A DNA stretch of 64,000 bases from Mycobacterium simiae (GTDB lineage: Bacteria; Actinomycetota; Actinomycetes; Mycobacteriales; Mycobacteriaceae). A program made the translations under genes and the position numbers. Shown piece after piece: positions 35,666 through 43,163 of the stretch. Below the pieces are notes generated by a model. That model saw only the letters and a program-made list of their open reading frames with translations. It had not been told where the DNA came from and ran no database searches. Every line of letters starts with the position of its first letter. Within the stretch, counting starts at the first letter, position 1. The DNA lies in contig NZ_AP022568.1 in assembly GCF_010727605.1 (NCBI RefSeq), positions 2,046,001 to 2,110,000 on the forward strand, in the 5' to 3' direction.

Positions 35666-37090
35666 GTGGCTCGGATTCACCTTGGGCACATTTTTCACCT
35701 TGCCGGTGCGCCGCTGCTATCTGAATCCGCGCACGCGTTGGTGTCGATCCCGGAGGGCGCGCTCATCGTCGACGACGAAGGCAAGATCGCGTTCTGCGGC
35801 GACCGGGCCGGCGTACCGCTGAAGTACCGGTCGACGCCGGTGACCGACCACCGGCCCGGGTTTATGCTGCCCGGCTTCGTCGACACCCACGTTCATTTCC
35901 CGCAGACCTTTGCCGGCGACGCTTACCACGGCGGGCAGCTGCAGGACTGGCTGAACAGCTGCATCTATCCCGCGGAAGCCCGCTTCGCCGATGCGAAGTT
36001 CGCGCGACGCGCGGCCGTCGAGTTCTGCGACCGACGCATCGCGAGCGGCACGACAGCTGCCCTGGTATTCGGATCGTCGTTTCCCGAAGCGCAGGACGCG
36101 CTGTTCGCCGAGACCGCCCGACGCGGGTTGCGGATCGTCAGCGGTCGCGGTATCCAGACCGTCGGGCCGGATGCGGCCAAGCCGTTGCTGACATCGGAAG
36201 ACGACGCGATTCGGCTCGCCCGTGCGGAGATCAACAAGTGGCACGCCGCTGACACCGGTGATGTGAAGACGGCGCGGCTCCAGGTGGCGCTTGTCCCGCG
36301 ATTCGCGCTCGCGGTCACCGCGGAGACGCTGAAAAAGCTTGGCGAGCTCTACGATTCGGTACGAGATCGCGGCGTGTACTTCCACACCCACCTCAACGAG
36401 GACAATCGCCCGGGCGCCGGCGACATCGCCGCGACCAAACAGATCTATCAGGTCAAGTCCTGTCTGGACACCTACGACGGCAGGTTCCTGCCCGGCTCAC
36501 AGCTCGGCGGGCCGAGCATGCTGGGGCGACGCAGCATTATGGCGCACGCTGTGCACTGCGAGGCCGCCGAGTTGGAGCGGATGTCGCAGACGGGCACCTC
36601 CATCGCGCACTGCCCGGTGTCGCAACAGTTCCTCGGCTCGGGCACCATGCCGTGGCGCGCGACCGTCGAATCCGGGGCAAACATCGCCGCGGGAACGGAT
36701 TTCGGTGGCGGCGACGAGTGGCCCATTCCGCAGGTGCTGGCAGCGGCTTTCAAGGTGCACGTCAGTGAAGCGGGTGACGCGGGTGTGTCGATACATCCGG
36801 CCGAGATGCTGTTCCTCGGAACGCTGGGCGGCGCCCGAGCCCTCGACATGGAGGAGCGGTTCGGCAACTTCGACGTCGGCAAGGAGGCCGACTTCGTCGT
36901 CATCGACCCGAACCGCACCCCGAGCCTGCGGGCGGTGATCACGCAGGGCGTGCGATCCGACAACCCCCGGATGGCCCGGGACCAGACGCTGTTCAGGTTG
37001 CTGATGAGAACCCGTGAGACGTCCATCGCCGGCACCTACGTGCAAGGCCGCCGTCTGCAACCGCCGCCGCCACAACGGGTGACGGCCTAG
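35666..37090 (+). CDS. guaD: Guanine deaminase
   Basis: 474 residues from GTG 35666, with AGGGGA 7-8 nt upstream; the frame extends to 35615. This is an amidohydrolase fold: metal ligands in DTHVHFPQ (about 72-77), HTHLNED (about 238), HAVH (about 292) and GTDFGGG (about 345). Substrate residues near CIYPAEARF match guanine deaminases. It hydrolyses guanine to xanthine and ammonia in purine salvage or nitrogen acquisition. Its stop codon overlaps that of the convergent gene by 3 bp (ctag). Confidence 0.9.
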   Translation: MARIHLGHIFHLAGAPLLSESAHALVSIPEGALIVDDEGKIAFCGDRAGVPLKYRSTPVTDHRPGFMLPGFVDTHVHFPQTFAGDAYHGGQLQDWLNSCIYPAEARFADAKFARRAAVEFCDRRIASGTTAALVFGSSFPEAQDALFAETARRGLRIVSGRGIQTVGPDAAKPLLTSEDDAIRLARAEINKWHAADTGDVKTARLQVALVPRFALAVTAETLKKLGELYDSVRDRGVYFHTHLNEDNRPGAGDIAATKQIYQVKSCLDTYDGRFLPGSQLGGPSMLGRRSIMAHAVHCEAAELERMSQTGTSIAHCPVSQQFLGSGTMPWRATVESGANIAAGTDFGGGDEWPIPQVLAAAFKVHVSEAGDAGVSIHPAEMLFLGTLGGARALDMEERFGNFDVGKEADFVVIDPNRTPSLRAVITQGVRSDNPRMARDQTLFRLLMRTRETSIAGTYVQGRRLQPPPPQRVTA

Positions 37091-37392
37091 CCTTTTCGGC
37101 GCAGCGTCCAAGCCGGAATCCAGTGCGTCACGCTGCGCTGCCTGGATCCGTAGGTGATCGGGTAGGTCACCAGCCCCCACCAGTCGCCCTGCTCGCATAG
37201 GCCCCAGCAGCTCAGTCGACCCTCGACGACCTTGTGCAGCTGCAGGCCGTTGGGCTGGTAGCTGCCCGAGCGGTGCGGCTGGCGCGGGAACAACACCGTC
37301 AGGTCGATGAGCACCGTGATCGCCGGCCGCACCACCCGGAAGGGGCTGCGGACCGGCTGACCGTTGTATCCGATCGACGCGAGCGGACCCAT
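37087..37392 (-). CDS. Small hypothetical protein, Trp-rich C-terminus
   Basis: 101 residues from ATG 37392; the frame continues upstream to 37608 but that part has antisense composition. The sequence has a hydrophobic segment (PAITVLIDLTVLFP) and then a Trp/Gly/Cys region (CWGLCEQGDWWGLVTYPITY) ending THWIPAWTLRRKG. It may be membrane-associated. There is no known family to me. It overlaps guaD at the stop codons and diverges from the small exported protein. Confidence 0.55.
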   Translation of the reverse strand: MGPLASIGYNGQPVRSPFRVVRPAITVLIDLTVLFPRQPHRSGSYQPNGLQLHKVVEGRLSCWGLCEQGDWWGLVTYPITYGSRQRSVTHWIPAWTLRRKG

Positions 37393-37510
37393 CGCTCGAT
37401 CATACGTTCGAATAACCGCGCTCGGAACGACTCTGGCGAATGCGGTCCCGAGCTTCGCGCAACTCGATATAGTTCGCTGGCAACCGACCGATCGACGGGG
37501 GATAACGGGT

Positions 37511-37738
37511 ATGAGCAGGGTTATTGCGGCAGGTTTACTAGCGCTCGGCGGGCTGATGACCGTTGCGGTGGGTGTGGCCCATGCCGACGAGGTCGAGGTT
37601 GAGGGCAACTACTCCAGCGAGAGCGGTTGCCTGGCAGATGCACCGCACGTCGAGCTGACCCACAACGACCACCTGTACACCCAGTACTCCTGCCGCTTCG
37701 GCCCCGACGGTTTCTGGCATGTGTGGCTGAATAACTAA
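37511..37738 (+). CDS. Small exported protein with four cysteines' worth of spacing reduced to two
   Basis: 75 residues. ATG follows GGGGGATAAC. A signal peptide (MSRVIAAGLLALGGLMTVAV, cleavage at AHA-DE) leaves a 50-residue acidic mature peptide with two cysteines (SESGCLAD and QYSCRFG) likely to form one disulfide, and a C-terminal aromatic run FWHVWLNN. Many small secreted mycobacterial proteins have this layout; the function is unknown. Confidence 0.7.
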   Translation: MSRVIAAGLLALGGLMTVAVGVAHADEVEVEGNYSSESGCLADAPHVELTHNDHLYTQYSCRFGPDGFWHVWLNN

Positions 37739-37797
37739 CGGCGCACACGAGCCGGTTCGGCCGTCGGGTCTCGGGCCGGTTCTGGCAACATAGCGGC

Positions 37798-39309
37798 GTG
37801 TTGAGCGAGTCACGGCGTCGCATCCTGGACCCGCTGATCGTCGCAGTGCTGGCCACCACCATCAGCCTCACCGGCGCCGCGCGTCCCTCGTTCTGGTACG
37901 ACGAGGCCGCGACCATCTCGGCCGCCTACAGCCGGTCCCTGGGCCAGCTGTGGCAGATGCTGGGTAACGTCGACGCCGTGCACGGCCTGTATTACCTGCT
38001 GATGCACGGCTGGTTCCGGCTCGCCCCGCCCACCGAGTTCTGGTCCCGCGCCCCGAGTGGCCTGGCAGTGGGCTTGGCGGCGGCCGGAGTGGTGGTGCTG
38101 GGCAACCAATTCTCTTCTCGCACTGTGGGAATCATCTCCGGGCTGCTCTGTGCGGTGTTGCCACGCGTAACGTGGGCTGGCATCGAAGCACGCCCCTATG
38201 CCGTCTCGATGGCAGCCGCGGTGTGGCTGACCGTGCTGTTCGGGTACGCCGTGCGGCGAGACAGCCTCGTGACCTGGCTGTTTTACGGTATCGCCCAAGC
38301 AATTTCAATAGTGCTCGACGTATATCTTGCGCTGCTGTTGCCGGTGTACCTGATGTTCGTCTGCCTCTTCCTGCGCCGCCGCATGACCGTGGTTCCATTC
38401 GTCCTCACCTCGGTTCTGACTAGCTGCGCGGTGGCGCCGTTTCTGGTAGTGGCCGCCGGACAAGTGCACCAAATCAGTTGGGTTGCACCGATCGGGCACC
38501 GAACGATCGAGGACGTAGGCATGCAGCAATACTTCGAACGATGTCCGCCGTTCGCGGTGTTGTCCGCCCTGGTGGTTGCGGCGGCCGTTGTGGTGTGGCG
38601 CTGGACATCGGTCAATCTGGTTGTCGCAGAACGTCAGTTGCTCGCCCTGGCGGGTCTGTGGCTGCTGGTGCCCACCGCGGTGATCGTGGTGTGGTCGGCG
38701 GTGGTGCATCCGATTTACACACCGCGATACCTGAGCTTCACCGCGCCGGCGTTGGCTCTGGTACTGGGGGTCTGCATCGCCGCGCTGGCCGCCAAACCGT
38801 GGGTGGCGCCGGCGTTGGTCGCGCTATTTGCGATTGCTGCCGCACCGAATTACCTAACGGTGCAACGTAACCCGTATGCCAAGTACGGAATGGACTACAG
38901 CCAGGTGGCCGATCTGATCACCGCCCAAGCGTCCGCGGGTGATTGCCTACTGGTCAACGACACGGTCACGTTCATGCCCGCACCGATGCGCCCACTGATG
39001 GCGGCCCGCCCCGACGCCTACCGCAAGCTGATCGACCTCACGCTGTGGCAACGGGCCACCGACCGCAAAGCTGTGTTCGACACCAACCTGATTCCCGAAG
39101 TGGTCGCCGCCCCGCTGAGCCACTGTCACGTCGTCTGGATCATTACCCAGGCCGACGAGTCGATGCCCGCCCACGAACGGGGATCGGCGCTGCCGCCCGG
39201 CCCGCGCTACGGCGTGACACCGGCCTTCGCGGTCCCGCACGATCTGGGCTTCCGTCTGGTCGAACGCTGGCAGTTCAACCTGGTGCAGGTGTTCAAGGCC
39301 GAGCGCTAG
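37798..39309 (+). CDS. GT-C membrane glycosyltransferase (GT39/PMT-like)
   Basis: 503 residues from GTG. About eleven membrane helices and a first-loop acidic motif WYDEAATISAAYSRS after the first helix, where GT-C enzymes carry the catalytic Asp/Glu that accepts polyprenyl-phosphate sugar. The soluble C-terminal domain (from about residue 380) faces outside. By class it should transfer a mannose-like or other sugar from a polyprenyl donor on the outer side of the membrane. The acceptor is unknown. It ends adjacent (0 bp) to the convergent GH16 gene. Confidence 0.8.
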   Translation: MLSESRRRILDPLIVAVLATTISLTGAARPSFWYDEAATISAAYSRSLGQLWQMLGNVDAVHGLYYLLMHGWFRLAPPTEFWSRAPSGLAVGLAAAGVVVLGNQFSSRTVGIISGLLCAVLPRVTWAGIEARPYAVSMAAAVWLTVLFGYAVRRDSLVTWLFYGIAQAISIVLDVYLALLLPVYLMFVCLFLRRRMTVVPFVLTSVLTSCAVAPFLVVAAGQVHQISWVAPIGHRTIEDVGMQQYFERCPPFAVLSALVVAAAVVVWRWTSVNLVVAERQLLALAGLWLLVPTAVIVVWSAVVHPIYTPRYLSFTAPALALVLGVCIAALAAKPWVAPALVALFAIAAAPNYLTVQRNPYAKYGMDYSQVADLITAQASAGDCLLVNDTVTFMPAPMRPLMAARPDAYRKLIDLTLWQRATDRKAVFDTNLIPEVVAAPLSHCHVVWIITQADESMPAHERGSALPPGPRYGVTPAFAVPHDLGFRLVERWQFNLVQVFKAER

Positions 39310-40146
39310 TCACCAAATACGGATGTAGTCCACCAGCATGGCCGCCGGGAAGGTGCCCGCGGCCGGGTCGCCGGCACCGACGCCGCCGACAGCGAGGGTG
39401 AACATCGGCGTCATCCAGTAGCCGGGAGCGTTGAACGGCCAGCGGAAGTCGTCGGGCGCGCCCCCATGCACGTGAATGGGCTTGTTGGGCACCTTGAAGT
39501 ACTCGGCGCCGTCCCGGGCGAACTCGAATCCCTCTTCGCCCCAGTGCATTCGCCAGGTATGCCAGTTTCCGTCGACCAACCCGGGGATCGATTTGCCTTC
39601 CCAGGTCTTACCGTTGGATGCAGCGTGGACGGTGGTGCCGGGCGCCCAGTTGCCGTTGCCGTACCACTCGAAGATGTCGACCTCACCGTCGGGCAGCGGG
39701 TCCTCATTGACCCCCCAGAACGACGGCCACAGCCCGGGGAACAAGCAGTCGAGCTTGATCTTGGCTTCCCAGGTCTGATTGATCATGCTGCGGAAATTGC
39801 CGCGCAGCTTGCCGCTGTAATAGGTGTTGGTCAGGAAATCGTGTGTGGCACACAGGACGAGGTTGGAATGGCCATCCTGGAACACGTTTTGGCGGTCGTC
39901 GCGATAGATGCCGTCGACGGGCGGGAAGACGTCGTCTTGCCAGGTCTGGATCGTCCACTTTGCCGGGTCGGGTGGCGAGCCGGCGGGCCCGTCGAACTCG
40001 TCGGAGAAGATGTACGGCCCGCTCGGGCCGGCCGAGGGCGGCGCCTTGGGCGCCGACGGGCGTGCCGCGGCCTCTGGGAGCGGCAGCGACGCGACCGCCG
40101 CCAGCATGCCGAGCCCCGTCGTCAACATCATGCTGCGCCGATCCAT
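39310..40146 (-). CDS. Exported family-16 glycoside hydrolase (Rv0315-like)
   Basis: 278 residues from ATG 40146, with GGTAGG upstream. An export signal (MDRRSMMLTTGLGMLAAVAS, twin-arginine-like DRRSM) and a Pro/Ala linker lead into the GH16 jelly roll from IFSDEFDGPAG. The catalytic motif E-x-D-x-x-E is GEVDIFEWYG, with both glutamates intact. WHTWRMHWGEEG and MLVDYIRIW complete the fold. GH16 enzymes cleave beta-1,3 or beta-1,4 glucans or galactans; M. tuberculosis Rv0315 is annotated as a beta-1,3-glucanase. A decayed second copy lies just upstream. Confidence 0.9.
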   Translation of the reverse strand: MDRRSMMLTTGLGMLAAVASLPLPEAAARPSAPKAPPSAGPSGPYIFSDEFDGPAGSPPDPAKWTIQTWQDDVFPPVDGIYRDDRQNVFQDGHSNLVLCATHDFLTNTYYSGKLRGNFRSMINQTWEAKIKLDCLFPGLWPSFWGVNEDPLPDGEVDIFEWYGNGNWAPGTTVHAASNGKTWEGKSIPGLVDGNWHTWRMHWGEEGFEFARDGAEYFKVPNKPIHVHGGAPDDFRWPFNAPGYWMTPMFTLAVGGVGAGDPAAGTFPAAMLVDYIRIW

Positions 40147-40276
40147 ATGCACCTACCACCAATCGCTAAAGCCGGGGTTTCCGGCTCGGCACGGTTCCCC
40201 CCGCGGCCTACTCTCGCAAACGGTGTTATAAAACCATGCGCCGCGCCCCGGCGCACGCTCCACCCAACGCATGAGC

Positions 40277-40421
40277 AGACCCGCGCCCACTCCACGGGCA
40301 TTTCCCCCGGGGCAGGACCCCGTGGAAATGCTCGCCGGATCGCGGCGCCGTCGGCATGGTCTTTCCAGAAGGACATGCCGCTGGGCTTCCACGTCACCCG
40401 CCAGGTGTGCCACCGGCTGTT
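40277..40421 (-). pseudogene. Remnant of a second GH16 hydrolase
   Basis: In the 492-bp gap between the GH16 gene and the next gene, the minus strand reads WHTWRVTWKPSGMSFWKDHADG from 40412 downwards. This is the conserved GH16 segment after the catalytic motif, and it is closer to Rv0315 as I recall it than the intact neighbour is. About 20 codons later, GEMPVEWARV resembles the C-terminal QEMLVDWVRV, so roughly 60 residues are missing between. No catalytic motif remains and there is no start. Flanking sequence to 40570 shows no further recognisable part. Confidence 0.65.
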
Positions 40422-40576
40422 GCATTAAACAGCTGTCCGAGTTCGCTTTGCTGCTCGGCGGTGAGTCGGAGCGAGGATTGGCTGCTGAGTCACTGGCCAG
40501 CGCACCTTCGGCGGGTCTTTGCCGGGCGGGGTCAACCCTGCCGGTATCCCATCCCCCATCTTGAGCATCAACTTTG

Positions 40577-40604
40577 TTGACATTGCCGACGTCGGTGGTA
40601 TCAA
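40577..40604 (+). promoter_or_regulatory. Promoter for the gene at 40639
   Basis: TTGACA (40577-40582), 16-bp spacer, TATCAA (40599-40604). A consensus -35 with a good -10 predicts a transcript start near 40611, about 28 nt before the ATG. GGAAAGG and AAGG precede the start codon. Confidence 0.6.
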
Positions 40605-40638
40605 GGAAGTTGATGGTTTGATCGGAAAGGAAACAAGG

Positions 40639-41286
40639 ATGTTTGGTGGTGGATTCTTTGGTGGCCCTGGCGGTTTCGGAGGTCCCGGCTTCGGTGGTCC
40701 CGGATTCGGCGGCCCGGGCTTTGGCGGTTTCGGTGGTCCCGGGTTCGGCGGTCCGGGCCCCGGCGGCTGCGGTGGGCACGGCTTCGGCGGTGGGCACGGC
40801 TTGGGCGGGCATGGTTGGGGACATGGCGGGAAGCCGCCGCTGAAGCGTGCCGCGTTCGTCACCGCGGCGCTGTTGCTCGACGGACCGGCCGATGCCGCGC
40901 AGATCGTGCAGCGGGTGTCTGATGCGACCGATGGGGCGATCACGCCTGGGCACGACATCGCGGAGCTGGCGATCGGTGTGCTGGCCGGCCGCGGCGTGGT
41001 GACGGTCGACAACGGTGTGGCCACGCTGACCGAACTCGGCCAGAACCTGCTGGCCTGGCGGGGTATCAGCAGCGAAACCGCGCACGCATTCCTGGCCCGC
41101 GCGGGTCAGTTCGGTGACGTCTTCAAGATTCGCCGCGAGCTGTTCGAGATCGCGGGTCTGGCCCGCACGATCACCTGGACGGGCACCGACGAGCAGAAAC
41201 AGCAGCTCGCCACGGCACGGACCAAGGTTCTCGACGCGCTGCGCGAAGCCAAGAAGGCACTACACCGCACCCTCGGCGAGGAGTAG
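40639..41286 (+). CDS. Gly/His-rich protein with winged-helix-like domain (possible PadR-type regulator)
   Basis: 215 residues from ATG 40639; the upstream open frame lacks a better start. Residues 1-65 are almost only Gly, Phe, Pro and His (FGGPGFGG repeats, then GHGFGGGHGLGGHGWGHGG). From residue 68, RAAFVTAALLLDGPADAAQIVQRVSDAT and GVLAGRGVVTVDNGVATLTELGQNLL read as a winged helix-turn-helix; a C-terminal helix (DEQKQQLATARTKVLDALRE) may dimerise, as in PadR proteins. A His-rich arm on such regulators can bind metal. Function is inferred. Divergent from the GH16 remnant. Confidence 0.65.
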   Translation: MFGGGFFGGPGGFGGPGFGGPGFGGPGFGGFGGPGFGGPGPGGCGGHGFGGGHGLGGHGWGHGGKPPLKRAAFVTAALLLDGPADAAQIVQRVSDATDGAITPGHDIAELAIGVLAGRGVVTVDNGVATLTELGQNLLAWRGISSETAHAFLARAGQFGDVFKIRRELFEIAGLARTITWTGTDEQKQQLATARTKVLDALREAKKALHRTLGEE

Positions 41287-41298
41287 GGCCCTCGGGTG

Positions 41299-41361
41299 CG
41301 CCGAGATTGCCGTGGCCGGTCCTGCTTCCCCCCGACGGCAGCCGTCACGGCAATCTCGGCG
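41299..41361. terminator. 16-bp perfect inverted repeat between convergent genes
   Basis: CGCCGAGATTGCCGTG (41299-41314) is exactly complementary to 41346-41361, with a 31-nt loop. It lies between the stop of the winged-helix gene (41286) and the stop of the reductase gene (41368) and could end both transcripts. The loop is long for an intrinsic terminator. Confidence 0.55.
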
Positions 41362-41367
41362 TCAACA

Positions 41368-42405
41368 TCAGCGCGACGTCGGCTCGCTGATCTCGACCAA
41401 CGTCTTGCCGATGTTGGCGCCGGTGAACAAGCCGTTGAGGGCCGCCACGCACGACTCGATGCCGGAGAAGATGGTCTGCCGGTGTCTGAGCCGGCCTTCG
41501 GCTTCCCACCGGCGCAGTGCGCCGAAGGCTTCGTCGAACCGGCCCCACTGGTCGAGCGCGTTGAATCCTTGCATCAGTGCGGTTTTCGACAACAGGTTGA
41601 CGTAGTTGGCCGGGCCGGGATGCTCCCCGGTCAGGTAGCTGGAGATGACGCCGCAGAGCACGACGCGTGCATTGGAGGCGAGCCGGCCCAGCACCGCGTC
41701 GAGGATCCAGCCGCCGACGTTGTCGAAGTAGACGTCCACGCGGCGCGGGCAATGCTGTTTGAGCGCGGCGGGCAGGTCGTCGTTCTTGTAGTCGATGCAC
41801 GCGTCGAACCCAAAATCCTCAACCACCGCACGGCACTTCTGCGGCCCACCCGCGATGCCCACCACCCGCGCCCCGGCGATCTTCGCGATCTGCCCGGCCA
41901 CAGACCCGGTGGCGCCCGCGGCCGCCGAGACAACCACCGTCTCGCCCTCCTTCGGCCTGCCGATGTCGCTCATGCCGAAGTAGGCGGTGGCACCCGTCGG
42001 GCCGTACACCGACATGATCGCCAGCTGATCGTCCGCGCCGGGGATGGGAGTGCTGAACACGTCGTCACGCACGATCACGTATTCCTGGAAGCCGGTCAAC
42101 GTGGTGACCACATCGCCGACGGCGAAGGCCTCACACCGCGACGCCACCACCTCGCCGATCCCGGCCGCTCGGATCACCTCGCCGAGCTGCACCGGTGGTA
42201 GGTAGCTGGGTTGGTCGTTCAGCCAGGTCCGGACCGCCGCGTCGAGCCCCACATAGGTGGTTCGCAGCAGCGCTTCGCCGTCGGCCGGTTCGGGTGCCGG
42301 ACCGCTGGTGAGCTCGGTGTCTTCAGGCTGGACCAACCCGGTCGGGCGACGACGCAACAGGATCTGACGATTCAGCATGTCGGGCACGTTGCTGAAACTA
42401 CCCAT
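41368..42405 (-). CDS. NADP-dependent medium-chain oxidoreductase (2-alkenal/prostaglandin reductase type)
   Basis: 345 residues from ATG 42405, AAGG 6 nt upstream. A zinc-less MDR fold: substrate-entry YVGLDAAVRTWLND, YGPTGATAYFGM, nucleotide motif SAAAGATGSVAGQIAK (the AAGAVG motif of this subgroup) and NADPH 2'-phosphate region AGGPQKCR, then DVYFDNVGG. It should reduce the carbon-carbon double bond of enones or alkenals. It starts 29 bp from the divergent DUF3060 gene, so promoters overlap. Confidence 0.87.
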   Translation of the reverse strand: MGSFSNVPDMLNRQILLRRRPTGLVQPEDTELTSGPAPEPADGEALLRTTYVGLDAAVRTWLNDQPSYLPPVQLGEVIRAAGIGEVVASRCEAFAVGDVVTTLTGFQEYVIVRDDVFSTPIPGADDQLAIMSVYGPTGATAYFGMSDIGRPKEGETVVVSAAAGATGSVAGQIAKIAGARVVGIAGGPQKCRAVVEDFGFDACIDYKNDDLPAALKQHCPRRVDVYFDNVGGWILDAVLGRLASNARVVLCGVISSYLTGEHPGPANYVNLLSKTALMQGFNALDQWGRFDEAFGALRRWEAEGRLRHRQTIFSGIESCVAALNGLFTGANIGKTLVEISEPTSR

Positions 42406-42434
42406 TTGCGGCCTTGCAGTGGGAGCATCTGTGC

Positions 42435-43157
42435 ATGGAATCGCAGGACGACCCGGAAAAGCGCATTCGGGACCTGGAGCGCCCGCTGGCCGACACGGCG
42501 CGCGCGTCCGAACTCGGCGGCCCGCCCGCCGGCGGCCCCGGCTACCCACCACCCCCGCCCGGTCCGGTGCCACCACCGCCGCCCCCGTCGGTGTACGGCT
42601 ACGGCGGCGCCCCGTACGCCGGCCCCGTGAACAAGCCGTCATCGATCGGTCGGGTGTGGTGGATCGTGGGCACCATCATCGTGATCACCGTGCTGGCCAT
42701 CGCCGGAATCATCGCCGCGTTTGCCGCGCACCAACTTTCCGGGGTCCGGTCGATCATCTCCTCCGAACTCACCACGCCCAGCACGGCGCCGCTGAGCACC
42801 GCACCCCGAACGACGACGCGCAGCCCGAGGTCGTCGACCAGCACCCCGGGCACCAGCAGCGCGAGCCCGCCCACATCGGCCACCGCCGCTCCTGGCGCAC
42901 CGCTGGACGTCTCCGGGATCGACGAGAACAAGACGATCGCGTGTAACGACAACGCGGTGACCGTCAGCGGAATCAACAACACGATTGTGATCACCGGCCA
43001 CTGCGCCAGCCTGACGGTGTCCGGTATGAAGAACGTGATCACGATCGACTCGGCCGACACCATCGAAGCCTCGGGCATGAGTAATCGGGTGACGTTCCAT
43101 TCGGGGGCGCCGAAGATCTCCAACTCCGGAGTCGACAACGACGTCGCGCAGGGCTGA
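42435..43157 (+). CDS. DUF3060 membrane-anchored protein
   Basis: 240 residues; ATG with GGGAG 9 nt upstream. The N-terminal cytosolic part is short and charged, then Pro-rich (PGYPPPPPGPVPPPPPPS); a membrane helix follows (VWWIVGTIIVITVLAIAGII), then a Thr/Ser-rich linker. The exterior domain has the DUF3060 repeat: VSGINNTIVITG, VSGMKNVITID and ASGMSNRVTFHSG, a right-handed beta-helix-like series with the G-x-x-N-x-[VI] turn. DUF3060 proteins are common mycobacterial surface proteins of unknown role. C31-like Cys pair: IACND and GHCASL. Confidence 0.8.
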   Translation: MESQDDPEKRIRDLERPLADTARASELGGPPAGGPGYPPPPPGPVPPPPPPSVYGYGGAPYAGPVNKPSSIGRVWWIVGTIIVITVLAIAGIIAAFAAHQLSGVRSIISSELTTPSTAPLSTAPRTTTRSPRSSTSTPGTSSASPPTSATAAPGAPLDVSGIDENKTIACNDNAVTVSGINNTIVITGHCASLTVSGMKNVITIDSADTIEASGMSNRVTFHSGAPKISNSGVDNDVAQG

Positions 43158-43163
43158 GCCGGG

